Source: Bacillota bacterium (GTDB lineage: Bacteria > Bacillota > Clostridia > Lachnospirales > Lachnospiraceae). Taken from it: a stretch of DNA of 49,663 nt. Shown here one piece after another: positions 35,983 through 43,033 of the stretch. The notes under the pieces are model-generated. The model saw only the letters and a program-made list of their open reading frames with translations. It did not search any database and was not told where the DNA came from. Each line of letters starts with the position of its first letter. The first letter of the stretch is position 1. The position numbers and the translations under genes are program-made. Where the stretch lies: assembly GCA_023391695.1 (NCBI GenBank), contig JAEWAK010000004.1, positions 1 through 49,663 of the forward strand. The letters are read 5' to 3'.

Positions 35983-36960
35983 TCATTTACCTGTTTTTGC
36001 AGGTATAAACCAGCAGACAGGGTCCTTCCGGTCAAATCTCCGGCTCTCCATATATTTATTGGCAGGGCATCCGCCTTTACAGTAATCGTAGCTGGGACAC
36101 GCAAGACATTCCCCGGGGGACTGCAGATAGGATTCCCTTATCCCCAAGCTTTTGTGACTGTTCCATAATCTGGTGGGATCTTCATCCAAAAAAGAACCTA
36201 ATTTGGATATATTAGCCAGATATGGGCAATTTTGCAGAAGGCCCCGGGCATCGATAGAAATTGCCTGCGGACAGCAGTTATGGTTTTTATCCCCATAGGA
36301 ATGGCCTAATTTCATACCATATTTATCACAGGCTGATTTCATGATTTCAACAGCATAACGTCGTTCTTCATGGGTGAGGTCTATAAATGTCCTGGAATCC
36401 GGATTATTAAAATAATATCCCCTCAGTATATTTATTTTAGGTAAACCTAATTCATGACACAGCCTTACGTACTCCTCCGTATGTAAAAAATTATCTCTCG
36501 ACAGGATTATGGCAGACATGACATTGACATTTTCCCGAACTAAATTCTGAATACCGTTAACAGCCAGGGTAAAACTTCCGGGAGTTCTTGTAAAATTATC
36601 ATGGATTGCCTCGGTATGGCCGTGTAAATTTACAAATATGGTGTTGACGTTACAATGAGAAAGCTTTCTGGCCGCTTCCCGGTCTATCATTGTGCCGTTT
36701 GTCTGGATCCAGGTACAGAAATAGGATGTACAGACAGGCAGAAGATCATAAAACCGTTCTTTTAACAACGGCTCCCCGCCGCTGAAAAATACATATAATA
36801 CATTAAGCAAACGTAATTTTTCCAAAACTTCCAAACATTTTTCATAGCTTAAACCCTCCGGTTCCCGGGAATTTCTATCTATGGAATAACATATTCTGCA
36901 ATTTAAATTACATTTTTGGTTAATTTCCCATGTGATTTTAAGCGGAAAATCTAATTCCAT
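35983..36960 (-). CDS. Radical SAM/SPASM peptide maturase
   Basis: The 325-residue enzyme starts with ITWEINQKCNLNCRICYS, giving the CxxxCxxC cluster motif at Cys17/21/24. FFSGGEPLL is the SAM-binding GGE loop and WIQTNGTMI the following strand. The C-terminal third is a SPASM domain with cysteines in NHNCCPQAIS, LQNCPYLAN, GECLACPSYDYCKGGCPAN and DPVCWF, which hold auxiliary iron-sulfur clusters. SPASM enzymes act on ribosomal peptides, forming C-C, C-O or C-S links or epimers. AAGGGGGG is the ribosome site. It follows the 49-residue precursor gene by 96 bases and precedes a PqqD-like gene, the normal order in these clusters. Confidence 0.92.
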   Translation of the reverse strand: MELDFPLKITWEINQKCNLNCRICYSIDRNSREPEGLSYEKCLEVLEKLRLLNVLYVFFSGGEPLLKERFYDLLPVCTSYFCTWIQTNGTMIDREAARKLSHCNVNTIFVNLHGHTEAIHDNFTRTPGSFTLAVNGIQNLVRENVNVMSAIILSRDNFLHTEEYVRLCHELGLPKINILRGYYFNNPDSRTFIDLTHEERRYAVEIMKSACDKYGMKLGHSYGDKNHNCCPQAISIDARGLLQNCPYLANISKLGSFLDEDPTRLWNSHKSLGIRESYLQSPGECLACPSYDYCKGGCPANKYMESRRFDRKDPVCWFIPAKTGK

Positions 36961-37056
36961 GCTTACCCCCCTTATTATTCTTTCTGTTTAGTATATTTCA
37001 GCAATAATACCGGCTAATTATTTATTGTTGCAACTTTAAAAAATTATGTTAATCTG

Positions 37057-37206
37057 TTATTCTTCGTCCTCAAGAAATTCAAATCTGTCTTCCGGTATGC
37101 TCTGAACTATCACGTCTATCGTCCTTATTTCAGGCGTCATAACTGCAATTTTAGGTGTATCAAATCCATTTTTTTTAATTCTGCTAACTAAATCATTAAT
37201 ATTCAT
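37057..37206 (-). CDS. Candidate RiPP precursor peptide (49 residues)
   Basis: An ATG at 37206 with GAGGAGG seven bases upstream opens a 49-codon frame ending at 37057. The peptide starts MNINDLVSRIKKNGFD, passes TPKIAVMTPEIRTI and DVIVQSIPED, and ends RFEFLEDEE. It has no cysteine, no GG cleavage site, a basic amphipathic N-terminal part, a central block rich in isoleucine, valine, threonine and proline, and an acidic tail. It is the first gene behind the cluster promoter and directly precedes the SPASM maturase and PqqD-like genes. Leader and core limits are unknown. Being only 49 codons, it is easily missed by gene callers. The precursor role rests on position, size and expression signals. 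Confidence 0.75.
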   Translation of the reverse strand: MNINDLVSRIKKNGFDTPKIAVMTPEIRTIDVIVQSIPEDRFEFLEDEE

Positions 37207-37250
37207 ACATCGACCTCCTCAGATTTGCCGGTTCTTATTGCCTTGATGTT

Positions 37251-37279
37251 ATGATAGTACTACTGTAAAATATTGTCAA
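37251..37279 (-). promoter_or_regulatory. Promoter of the peptide cluster
   Basis: On the minus strand TTGACA (37274-37279), a perfect -35, and TATCAT (37251-37256), a near-consensus -10, are separated by exactly 17 bases. The predicted leader of about 40 bases carries the precursor ribosome site. Just upstream is an AT-rich tract with symmetric TAAATT/AATTTA motifs (about 37291-37317) that could be an UP element or operator. Confidence 0.75.
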
Positions 37280-37385
37280 GCCATTATTTTACATAAATTG
37301 TAAATTTATACATTTTACGAAGGTACATTTTATCTTATCCTGTTTGGAAATAACCTGCCCAATGCTGATTTTGGGTATAAAAATA

Positions 37386-37420
37386 AGACTATGCTTCTTA
37401 ATTTAATAAGAACATAGTCT
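37386..37420 (-). terminator. Terminator after the membrane-protein gene
   Basis: AGACTATGCTTCTTA pairs with TAAGAACATAGTCT with a single bulge and a 6-base loop. On the minus strand it is followed by TTATTTTTAT. It isolates the peptide cluster promoter from the upstream gene. Confidence 0.8.
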
Positions 37421-37492
37421 CATAAGATTTAACCGGATGGGTGATTTAGTCAAAGCGGGTATTTGTATCCACCGGCTGACAAGACAGTCCTC

Positions 37493-38197
37493 TCAATACT
37501 TATCTGCTGATCTGGATCCGCAGAGTGTCCAAATACCTATAATCAGGAACCATATTAATACAAATAGCATTATGGCAATATAAAAGAACATTAATTTCTC
37601 ACGTCCGGTAAAAACCATAAAAACGCCCATTATAAGCCCCAATATTCCTATAAGAAGCCCTGCATATCCCTGCCAATGCGGTCTGCTGTTACTCTGCACC
37701 ATTCCCAGACTAATGAAAATGTAGGATAACCATATTGTGATTACTTCTATGGGAAATAACCCTCTTCCAAAACCTAACGGCGAAAGTACTGAAACTACAC
37801 TGTAAGCCACTTCTTTTTGGGAATCCGGTGAGGACAGCCAATTTACAATTGCAGCCGGATAGGATATATCCAATGACATCCCAAGTGTCCAAATTGTAGT
37901 ACCCATAAGATTGAAATAGAAACCGATTCGCGCCCAGGCAGCACCTGTTCCATTCATTGAATCCTGTATCCCTAAAACACCGATAAACAGCCCCCAAAAT
38001 CCAAAAACCATAAATAAAGCAGACAACTGTAATATTCCCGGATTGGAACCAAAAGCATTTTGCATCTCAAGTATATTACTTATATCCTTTGTTCTAGGTA
38101 CAATAAGTGAGCCCAATATAATCAGTATGACACCGGAAATACATCCTATGCCGCCAATCTTTTGCAGTACATTTTTACTGATATTTAATTCACTCAT
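37493..38197 (-). CDS. Multi-pass membrane protein of unknown function (DUF4386-like topology)
   Basis: The 234-residue protein has six or seven hydrophobic segments: ISGVILIILGSLIVP near the start, then GILQLSALFMVFGFWGLFIG, IGFYFNLMGTTIWTLGM, VITIWLSYIFISLGMV, GYAGLLIGILGLIMGVFMVF and MFFYIAIMLFVLIWFLIIGI. The loop VNWLSSPDSQKEVAYSVV between segments recalls DUF4386-type proteins. AAGGAG precedes the ATG. It lies just upstream of the peptide cluster but has its own terminator, so it is probably not part of it, although an immunity role cannot be excluded. Confidence 0.65.
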   Translation of the reverse strand: MSELNISKNVLQKIGGIGCISGVILIILGSLIVPRTKDISNILEMQNAFGSNPGILQLSALFMVFGFWGLFIGVLGIQDSMNGTGAAWARIGFYFNLMGTTIWTLGMSLDISYPAAIVNWLSSPDSQKEVAYSVVSVLSPLGFGRGLFPIEVITIWLSYIFISLGMVQSNSRPHWQGYAGLLIGILGLIMGVFMVFTGREKLMFFYIAIMLFVLIWFLIIGIWTLCGSRSADKY

Positions 38198-38308
38198 ATA
38201 ATTTTCTCCTTCCTAAGAACAAACTATTGTTGCAAATGGATATTCTATGGAACCCCTTCCCTATTAATAGTCCGTCTTATGTTAATCATAAATTATATTT
38301 AATCTCTC

Positions 38309-39280
38309 TCACCAGGTTTTCAGGTCGGAAACCTGGAATGTCCATTCTGGTGTTTTCAGAATATCCTCCATACTTGCAGAAAACCAAGGCGAACCTTCGC
38401 TGTCACCCTCTAAAATCTGAATATCCTGCGCCGGCATATAACTTTGAGCCAGCATAAAGATTTTTTCCCCGGTGTTTTCCTTCACCGCCATGTCAACAAC
38501 AATAACGCAATGCCCCGGAGAACCGCCCTGTATAAATACATCACCTATGGCCAGGTCAGGAAGCGGCTTTTCAACCAATTCCTTTTCCAAAGACAGAGTG
38601 GAAGCATAGGCATATACAATGTCTAGATATTTTTGAAAACTCTCGTAAGAACTATTATTATTACTATTCGTGTTCCAGGAAACTTCACTGCCGCTTACCG
38701 ATATTCCTTTGCCGTCAGCCCATTTTGAAAATTCCGCATTAAAACCGCTTACAAAGTTGAAATGGATTTCGTCAAACCGTTCCATAGCATATAAATATTC
38801 CGCTCTTAACCGTATTACCGCATCGGCGCACTGCTGCAAGTCTCTTTCGCCCAGGCTAAAATCAACCACTGCCAAATAAACGTCTCGCATTTTTTCTCTG
38901 CCGTCATAATATTTTACTTTAGCCCCCTCCGGCTTTAAGGGCAAATTCTGAAGATAGTATGCAAAGGAATCCTCTTCCGATTCCAGCCTTGTAAATCCCT
39001 GCAAAACGTCAAACCTTTCTGCAACCGTTTGCCCATCGGCAATTATAAGTGATTCGACAGGGATTTCAGCCGTATTTGTGTCAAGAGACCCGGTTTCCTG
39101 AGAATTTTCCGGACTTGCAGCCTTCAAGTCCTGTGTCATGGATTTTACCGGTTGTTCAAAAGACTGTTCCGATGGCCTGTTTGATTCACAAGCCGTAAAT
39201 AAAACCAGAGAAATACTACATATAAAAATACAGGCATTAATCCGCTTGCTTTTTAACATGCTCTTATATTCCACGTACAT
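38309..39280 (-). CDS. DUF4846-domain lipoprotein
   Basis: The ATG at 39280 has AAGGAGG six bases before it. The 323-residue precursor has a hydrophobic signal ending in a lipobox, VLFTAC, near residue 30, then a low-complexity linker of about 40 residues. The body shows the DUF4846 pattern: FTRLESEEDSFAYYLQNLPL, YYDGREKMRDVYLAVVDFSL, LQQCADAVIRLRAEYLY, FNFVSGFNAEFSKWADG, and GDVFIQGGSPGHCVIVVDMA followed by LAQSYMPAQDIQIL. The conserved Cys/His-like GHCVIV and AQSYMPAQ motifs suggest a peptidase-like fold. The biochemical role of the family is not established. It is expected on the outer face of the membrane. Confidence 0.85.
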   Translation of the reverse strand: MYVEYKSMLKSKRINACIFICSISLVLFTACESNRPSEQSFEQPVKSMTQDLKAASPENSQETGSLDTNTAEIPVESLIIADGQTVAERFDVLQGFTRLESEEDSFAYYLQNLPLKPEGAKVKYYDGREKMRDVYLAVVDFSLGERDLQQCADAVIRLRAEYLYAMERFDEIHFNFVSGFNAEFSKWADGKGISVSGSEVSWNTNSNNNSSYESFQKYLDIVYAYASTLSLEKELVEKPLPDLAIGDVFIQGGSPGHCVIVVDMAVKENTGEKIFMLAQSYMPAQDIQILEGDSEGSPWFSASMEDILKTPEWTFQVSDLKTW

Positions 39281-39293
39281 TTGTCCCCTCCTT

Positions 39294-39346
39294 GCTAAAA
39301 CGGATATTCACGGTTATTCGCATTCCGCTTTGCTTAATTCTCATAA
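39294..39346. repeat. Dispersed 45-bp hairpin repeat, copy C
   Basis: AAAACGGATATTCACG...ATTCCGCTTTGCT...TCTCATAA matches copies A and B with an extra 10-base insert in the loop. It lies immediately upstream of the DUF4846 lipoprotein ribosome site. Confidence 0.5.
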
Positions 39347-39369
39347 CTGTTTCAAATAACATAATTAAC

Positions 39370-39989
39370 TTACGGTGCCTGGTAAATTACTTTATGAACT
39401 TCTTTCTGTATCTCAAAAATCCTTTTTTCCGTAAATTGGGGATAATCTTTAAACCATTTCATATTTAACGGTGACGGATGGGGCAGTATATAGGCAGGTT
39501 TTCCATTGATTTGTTTATCTTCAAATGCCAATGATGTCATTTTCTCTCCCGGGAAGAAAAGTTCTGCTGCTATTCCGCCGATTAAAATATAAATTTCATT
39601 ACAAGCTCCATTTCCTTAAGCAGCCACTGTTTCGAACAAATCTTCGGCGGGCGGCGGTCTCCTCCGCCAGGCGCCTTTCCAGGATAACAATGTGCCATTG
39701 ATGTAATATAAAAATTATTAGGATTATAAAAATCCTCGTCCGAAATTTGGTACCATTCCCTGCGAAGTTTTTTTCCGCTGGCATCATGAAACGGTTTCCC
39801 TGTCTCATGCACACTTTTAGACGGAGCCTGGCTGATCTGCATGATTTTAGCGTTATGGTTACCCAGTACAATGGGACGAGGTTCGAATCCAAAAGCATCC
39901 TGACATAACCGGCATTGTAATATTTTCTTATGTAAATTAACAAGTCCTTTTTTGCCAGGGTTTTGCTTCCTATCTATTTCACTGTACAT
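39370..39989 (-). pseudogene. Uracil-DNA glycosylase family gene with a frameshift
   Basis: From the ATG at 39989 (AAAGGAGG upstream) the frame reads CRLCQDAF (Cys26/29), PIVLGNHNAKIMQISQAPSK, ETGKPFHDASGKKLRREW and YITSMAHCYPGKAPGGGDRR, the N-terminal and substrate-pocket motifs of iron-sulfur uracil-DNA glycosylases. It then stops early at 39582. A one-base shift near 39590 restores the rest: EIYILIGGIAAELFFPGEK, then PAYILPHPSPLNMKWF with the family's HPSP motif, ending at 39370. Loss of one A in a GTAAATGAA-like stretch explains it. The gene is either recently inactivated or affected by a sequencing error. The intact protein would have about 206 residues. Confidence 0.85.
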
Positions 39990-40019
39990 GCTTACCTCCT
40001 TTTTAACGAGCAGTATAAT

Positions 40020-40058
40020 ATCAGGGCAGCGATCCTGCCTTGGAACTGCTACCCTGAT
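40020..40058 (-). terminator. Stem-loop after the MFS gene
   Basis: ATCAGGG and CCCTGAT close a stem, with CAG/CTG pairing continuing inward, about 20 bases past the MFS stop. The U-tract is poor, so termination strength is uncertain. Confidence 0.5.
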
Positions 40059-40077
40059 GTATGAAATCTTTCTAAGT

Positions 40078-41337
40078 CTATATATTCTGCTTTTTCTTTG
40101 GCATTCGCGTAATGATCAGCACCATAAGAACCTCAGCGATAAGCAGGCATAAATTTAGAACCAATGGCAGCATCCGGTCACGCTGTGAGAGCTGACCTGC
40201 AATCCAGCCCACAGGGATACTGATAAGTAAGATCATGGCTGTAATCAGGCTGTTTGTCCGGGCACGTTCCCTGTCCGGAATTGCAACCGACATCATAGAT
40301 TCACTTAAAGGTCCAAGAACGGCAAGTGCAAAGGCTTCACAGATTGCCGAGAAGAATACCGCCCAGATTGCTGCTGCCCCAAAAGGCAGGCATAAAAGCA
40401 ATATCGTCAGCCCCAGGAACTGGGATCCCAGTCCAAGCAGCAAAGGACTTCTTAGCCAATGCATACTGATATGTGAGGTTATAAACAGATAAACCAATAT
40501 CGTGGTAACGGCTTTCACCATTGGAAACACTGAGAGTACCGAAGCACTCATTCCATAAGAAGCCGTAACAAATAGCGGCCAGAACGTAGCCTGTATGATG
40601 TTGAAACAGGTCATCAGCGTCATAAGTATGACACAGGACAGCAATTTTGTATGCCGAAGGGCGGATATAAATACACCCCAGCCGCCAAAGGTCAGCAAAA
40701 ATAACGAATGTCCCCTGGATTCCTCTCTTTTTCGCAGGCCAATCTCACTCTCTACGGACAAACGGTACTGCAGCACAAACTTAACGGCCATCAGAATCAG
40801 TGCCCCCAGATATATGACCCGCATGGTTGGCACCAAAGTAAACCGGTCGATGCAAAGACCTGCCACCGGTGAGATAAAGCCAGCCAGTAAGCCAAAAAAG
40901 TTAAGAATTGTATAAATATTGATAAGTTGTCCGGAATCGCCGTCTTCAACAATCATGCATTTAAAGCTGTTACCTGTTACTCTCCACATTCCATTAAAGA
41001 CTACGGCAAATATAAAGTACCGGTAACCCCTTGCTCCCGCCCAAAGCGCACAGGGAAGGAGCCAGCTAAGCAACCCGAATACCAGCATTGTTCTGCGCCT
41101 GCCATATTTATCTACAATAGCACCTGAGAACAGTCCCGATAAAAACTGCGCTGCCAGTCCCAGACTGGCTACCGTACCTATCTGGATGTCCTGCAATCCG
41201 ATCGCGGCCATATATATGGACGCGAAGGGCAGGAACAGGTTATTTGGAATTGCCCATAACGGCTCCGTTACAACACAAGCCCGTTGATTTCCTTTAAGCG
41301 AACGCAGAGTTCGCCATAAAGGATGCGTTATTTTCAT
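40078..41337 (-). CDS. MFS transporter (multidrug-type)
   Basis: The ATG at 41337 has AAAGGAG nine bases before it; a TTG two codons upstream is less likely. At about 419 residues with twelve predicted membrane helices it is a standard major facilitator. Motif A is GAIVDKYGRRRTM after helix 2, with a weaker echo near the middle. The third helix region, NGMWRVTGNSFKCMIVED, and SESMMSVAIPDRERARTNS between later helices, match the drug:proton antiporter group. The substrate is unknown. Upstream is a promoter whose -35 position is occupied by a perfect palindrome, so the gene is likely under a dedicated regulator. Confidence 0.88.
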   Translation of the reverse strand: MKITHPLWRTLRSLKGNQRACVVTEPLWAIPNNLFLPFASIYMAAIGLQDIQIGTVASLGLAAQFLSGLFSGAIVDKYGRRRTMLVFGLLSWLLPCALWAGARGYRYFIFAVVFNGMWRVTGNSFKCMIVEDGDSGQLINIYTILNFFGLLAGFISPVAGLCIDRFTLVPTMRVIYLGALILMAVKFVLQYRLSVESEIGLRKREESRGHSLFLLTFGGWGVFISALRHTKLLSCVILMTLMTCFNIIQATFWPLFVTASYGMSASVLSVFPMVKAVTTILVYLFITSHISMHWLRSPLLLGLGSQFLGLTILLLCLPFGAAAIWAVFFSAICEAFALAVLGPLSESMMSVAIPDRERARTNSLITAMILLISIPVGWIAGQLSQRDRMLPLVLNLCLLIAEVLMVLIITRMPKKKQNI

Positions 41338-41467
41338 ATTCAATTTCTCCTTTATAATTTATTGTGCACATCAACTCCTTTCTGTAAAGATTCACCGGCA
41401 CTGCCCGCCGGAATCAGTTTATGAGAATTCTTATTGTTCACTGATAATCTCCGCCTTCCCCATATAA

Positions 41468-41510
41468 ATTATATTCCGCTGCTTTTCATGACCTATCGAA
41501 TTCGATAGGT
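41468..41510 (-). promoter_or_regulatory. MFS promoter with a perfect 20-bp palindromic operator
   Basis: ACCTATCGAATTCGATAGGT (41491-41510) is a perfect palindrome. On the minus strand TATAAT (41468-41473) lies exactly 17 bases from it, so the palindrome starts at the -35 position (ATAGGT). A regulator bound there could block polymerase or replace the missing -35. Confidence 0.65.
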
Positions 41511-41621
41511 TAAAGCTTCCCGAGTTTTACGATTACATAGTTTCGTCAGTTAAGAAAGCATTATAAACCCTTTCATTTATTTTAATATATCTTGGATTAG
41601 TTGTATATACCAAAAAGAAAA

Positions 41622-41651
41622 GACGTGAAAGTTCACGGGTACTCTCACGTC
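41622..41651 (-). terminator. Terminator after the GNAT gene
   Basis: GACGTGAAAG pairs with CTCTCACGTC (one mismatch) and the stem is followed on the minus strand by TTTTCTTTTT. It lies about 60 bases past the GNAT stop codon. Confidence 0.8.
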
Positions 41652-41710
41652 ATATTTCTGCTTATATCTATTTAATTATCCTATTTGCTGTATTTTTGCC
41701 GCCGTTATTC

Positions 41711-42307
41711 TTATTTTGACCACTTCATATAAATTCTTTCCCTGAAACCTTTGAATTTTGAAAACTTTTCCGGTTTCCGACGGAACTCTGAAAAACCGAC
41801 TTTCTTATATAGCCGGTAAGCAGTTTGGTTGGTATCAACTACTTCCAATACGAATTGGCGGTACGGCAGTTCTTGCATGACATATTGGAGCAGCGCCGTG
41901 CAAACGCCCCTCCCGCGCGCTTTCTCACTGGTAGCGACGCACTCAATATATCCGGTGTCATCCGGATAAGTTAACGGGGTATTAAATTCATTTTTCATGA
42001 AATAATACGCTAAATTGCCCTTAACAAAACCGAAATGCTTCTTCATGCTGTCTTTGTCTATGTGCATGGCCCGCTGCCGGTTGTTAGCACAGGCAAGTAT
42101 GCCTACAACTTCACCTTCCACTTCGGCCAGATAAAAAACCTCAGGGCAAAAAGTGCTTTTGAACGCATTCATTATTCTTTCCTTATCCTTGGCAAAAAGA
42201 GACAGATTCTCGTAATATGCTTCCACGAACACGTTCGCTGTTTCATAACGAACATCCTGGTCGTAATCTGCCAATCTTCTGATACGGATATCTTTATCGG
42301 TTATCAT
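41711..42307 (-). CDS. GNAT-family N-acetyltransferase
   Basis: The ATG at 42307 has AAGGAGG six bases upstream, giving 198 residues; a longer start at 42349 lacks a ribosome site. The acetyl-CoA site is CVATSEKARGRGVCTALL near residues 127-144, with the R/Q-x-x-G-x-G/A pyrophosphate loop as ARGRGVC. The following strand and helix, FVLEVVDTNQTAYRLYKKVG, match motif B. It is a free-standing acetyltransferase of unknown substrate. It is followed by a good terminator and preceded by the TetR gene, which it may share regulation with. Confidence 0.88.
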   Translation of the reverse strand: MITDKDIRIRRLADYDQDVRYETANVFVEAYYENLSLFAKDKERIMNAFKSTFCPEVFYLAEVEGEVVGILACANNRQRAMHIDKDSMKKHFGFVKGNLAYYFMKNEFNTPLTYPDDTGYIECVATSEKARGRGVCTALLQYVMQELPYRQFVLEVVDTNQTAYRLYKKVGFSEFRRKPEKFSKFKGFRERIYMKWSK

Positions 42308-42436
42308 ACATTGCCTCCTTATTAAAACGGAATCTTCACAATACTTCATTTTTAAGCTTTTGTTAGAAAATAAGTATACCTAAAAACGTCAAGGATACCT
42401 ATAATGCTTACTTAATGCATTGCCACCACCGGTTTT

Positions 42437-43033
42437 TTAATTTAATAGAAATTCCATAATATCTTCTATTTCAGGCGCAATGTATTTATCGCCCATAAAC
42501 AGTTTCATATCTGCCATCCCTTGTATGACTGAAAAGTATAACAGAGATAGTTTATAAGGATTACCCTGCTTAAATTCACCCAATTTCTGACCTTTTTCAA
42601 TTAGATAGGCTGCTTTTTCAAATAATGCTAAATTCCCGGTTTGCAGTTCAGCTATTTGAGGCAGTGCTTCAATTTCCAGAATAGAGCGTGACACCAGGAG
42701 AAAGTAACAGGATATCTCTTCGCTTGATTCAATATCCCTGAGAAGATCCGATGTCATTTCTTCAAAAGCCTGAACAGGAGAAGAATAGGAATCAAGGAGC
42801 TGTATTGCTTTGGATAATTCATTTAAAGAATTTTCTACCAATTCCGTAAAGAGTTCCTCCTTAGTAGAAAAATGACGGTAAATCAGACCGGTACTGATCC
42901 TCGCAGTTTGTGCAATGTCTTTTATACTTGTTACGGCAAAGCCCTTTTGAGAAAATAGTTTAAGGCCGGCTTCCATAATCTTTTTTTTAGTCGCTAAAGA
43001 CATTCTGTCATTTTGTTCCCTGGTCCGTGCCAT
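42437..43033 (-). CDS. TetR-family transcriptional regulator
   Basis: The ATG at 43033 (MARTREQNDR) is preferred, with AGAGGTG upstream, giving 198 residues. The DNA-binding domain is KKKIMEAGLKLFSQKGFAV, SIKDIAQTARISTGLIYRHF and STKEELFTELVE, a textbook TetR helix-turn-helix. The C-terminal part is helical and should bind a ligand. It lies upstream of the GNAT gene on the same strand. The nearest palindrome that could be its operator is the 20-bp site ahead of the MFS gene, but this is speculation. Confidence 0.92.
   Translation of the reverse strand: MARTREQNDRMSLATKKKIMEAGLKLFSQKGFAVTSIKDIAQTARISTGLIYRHFSTKEELFTELVENSLNELSKAIQLLDSYSSPVQAFEEMTSDLLRDIESSEEISCYFLLVSRSILEIEALPQIAELQTGNLALFEKAAYLIEKGQKLGEFKQGNPYKLSLLYFSVIQGMADMKLFMGDKYIAPEIEDIMEFLLN

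Larger units (their letters stand above)
41338..41710. other. Regulatory region of the MFS gene
   Basis: The region contains the palindromic operator, a -10 box, a leader of over 100 bases with a tiny open frame (GTG CAC AAT AAA TTA TAA behind AAAGGAG, ending just before the MFS ribosome site), and the terminator of the GNAT gene. GCCGGTG/CACCGGC-like symmetry near 41391-41412 could form a leader hairpin. No larger gene is visible. Confidence 0.45.

Noticed and set aside
35902..35986. Longer start of the PqqD-like protein at 35986, overlapping the maturase stop (ATGA).
   Set aside because: The added stretch does not look like the family, contains a hairpin sequence, and a better ribosome site precedes the ATG at 35902. 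It is kept only as an alternative.
37493..38197. Membrane protein considered as a dedicated immunity or export component of the RiPP cluster.
   Set aside because: A good terminator and a separate promoter lie between it and the precursor gene, so operon membership is not supported.
39599..39943. A 114-codon minus-strand frame overlapping the glycosylase-like gene.
   Set aside because: It is an out-of-frame shadow of the glycosylase sequence, with no family motifs and no ribosome site.
42320..42340. A possible fourth copy of the 45-bp dispersed repeat (TTAAAACGGAATCTTCACA).
   Set aside because: Only the first block matches; the second stem half and the CTCATAA block are missing.
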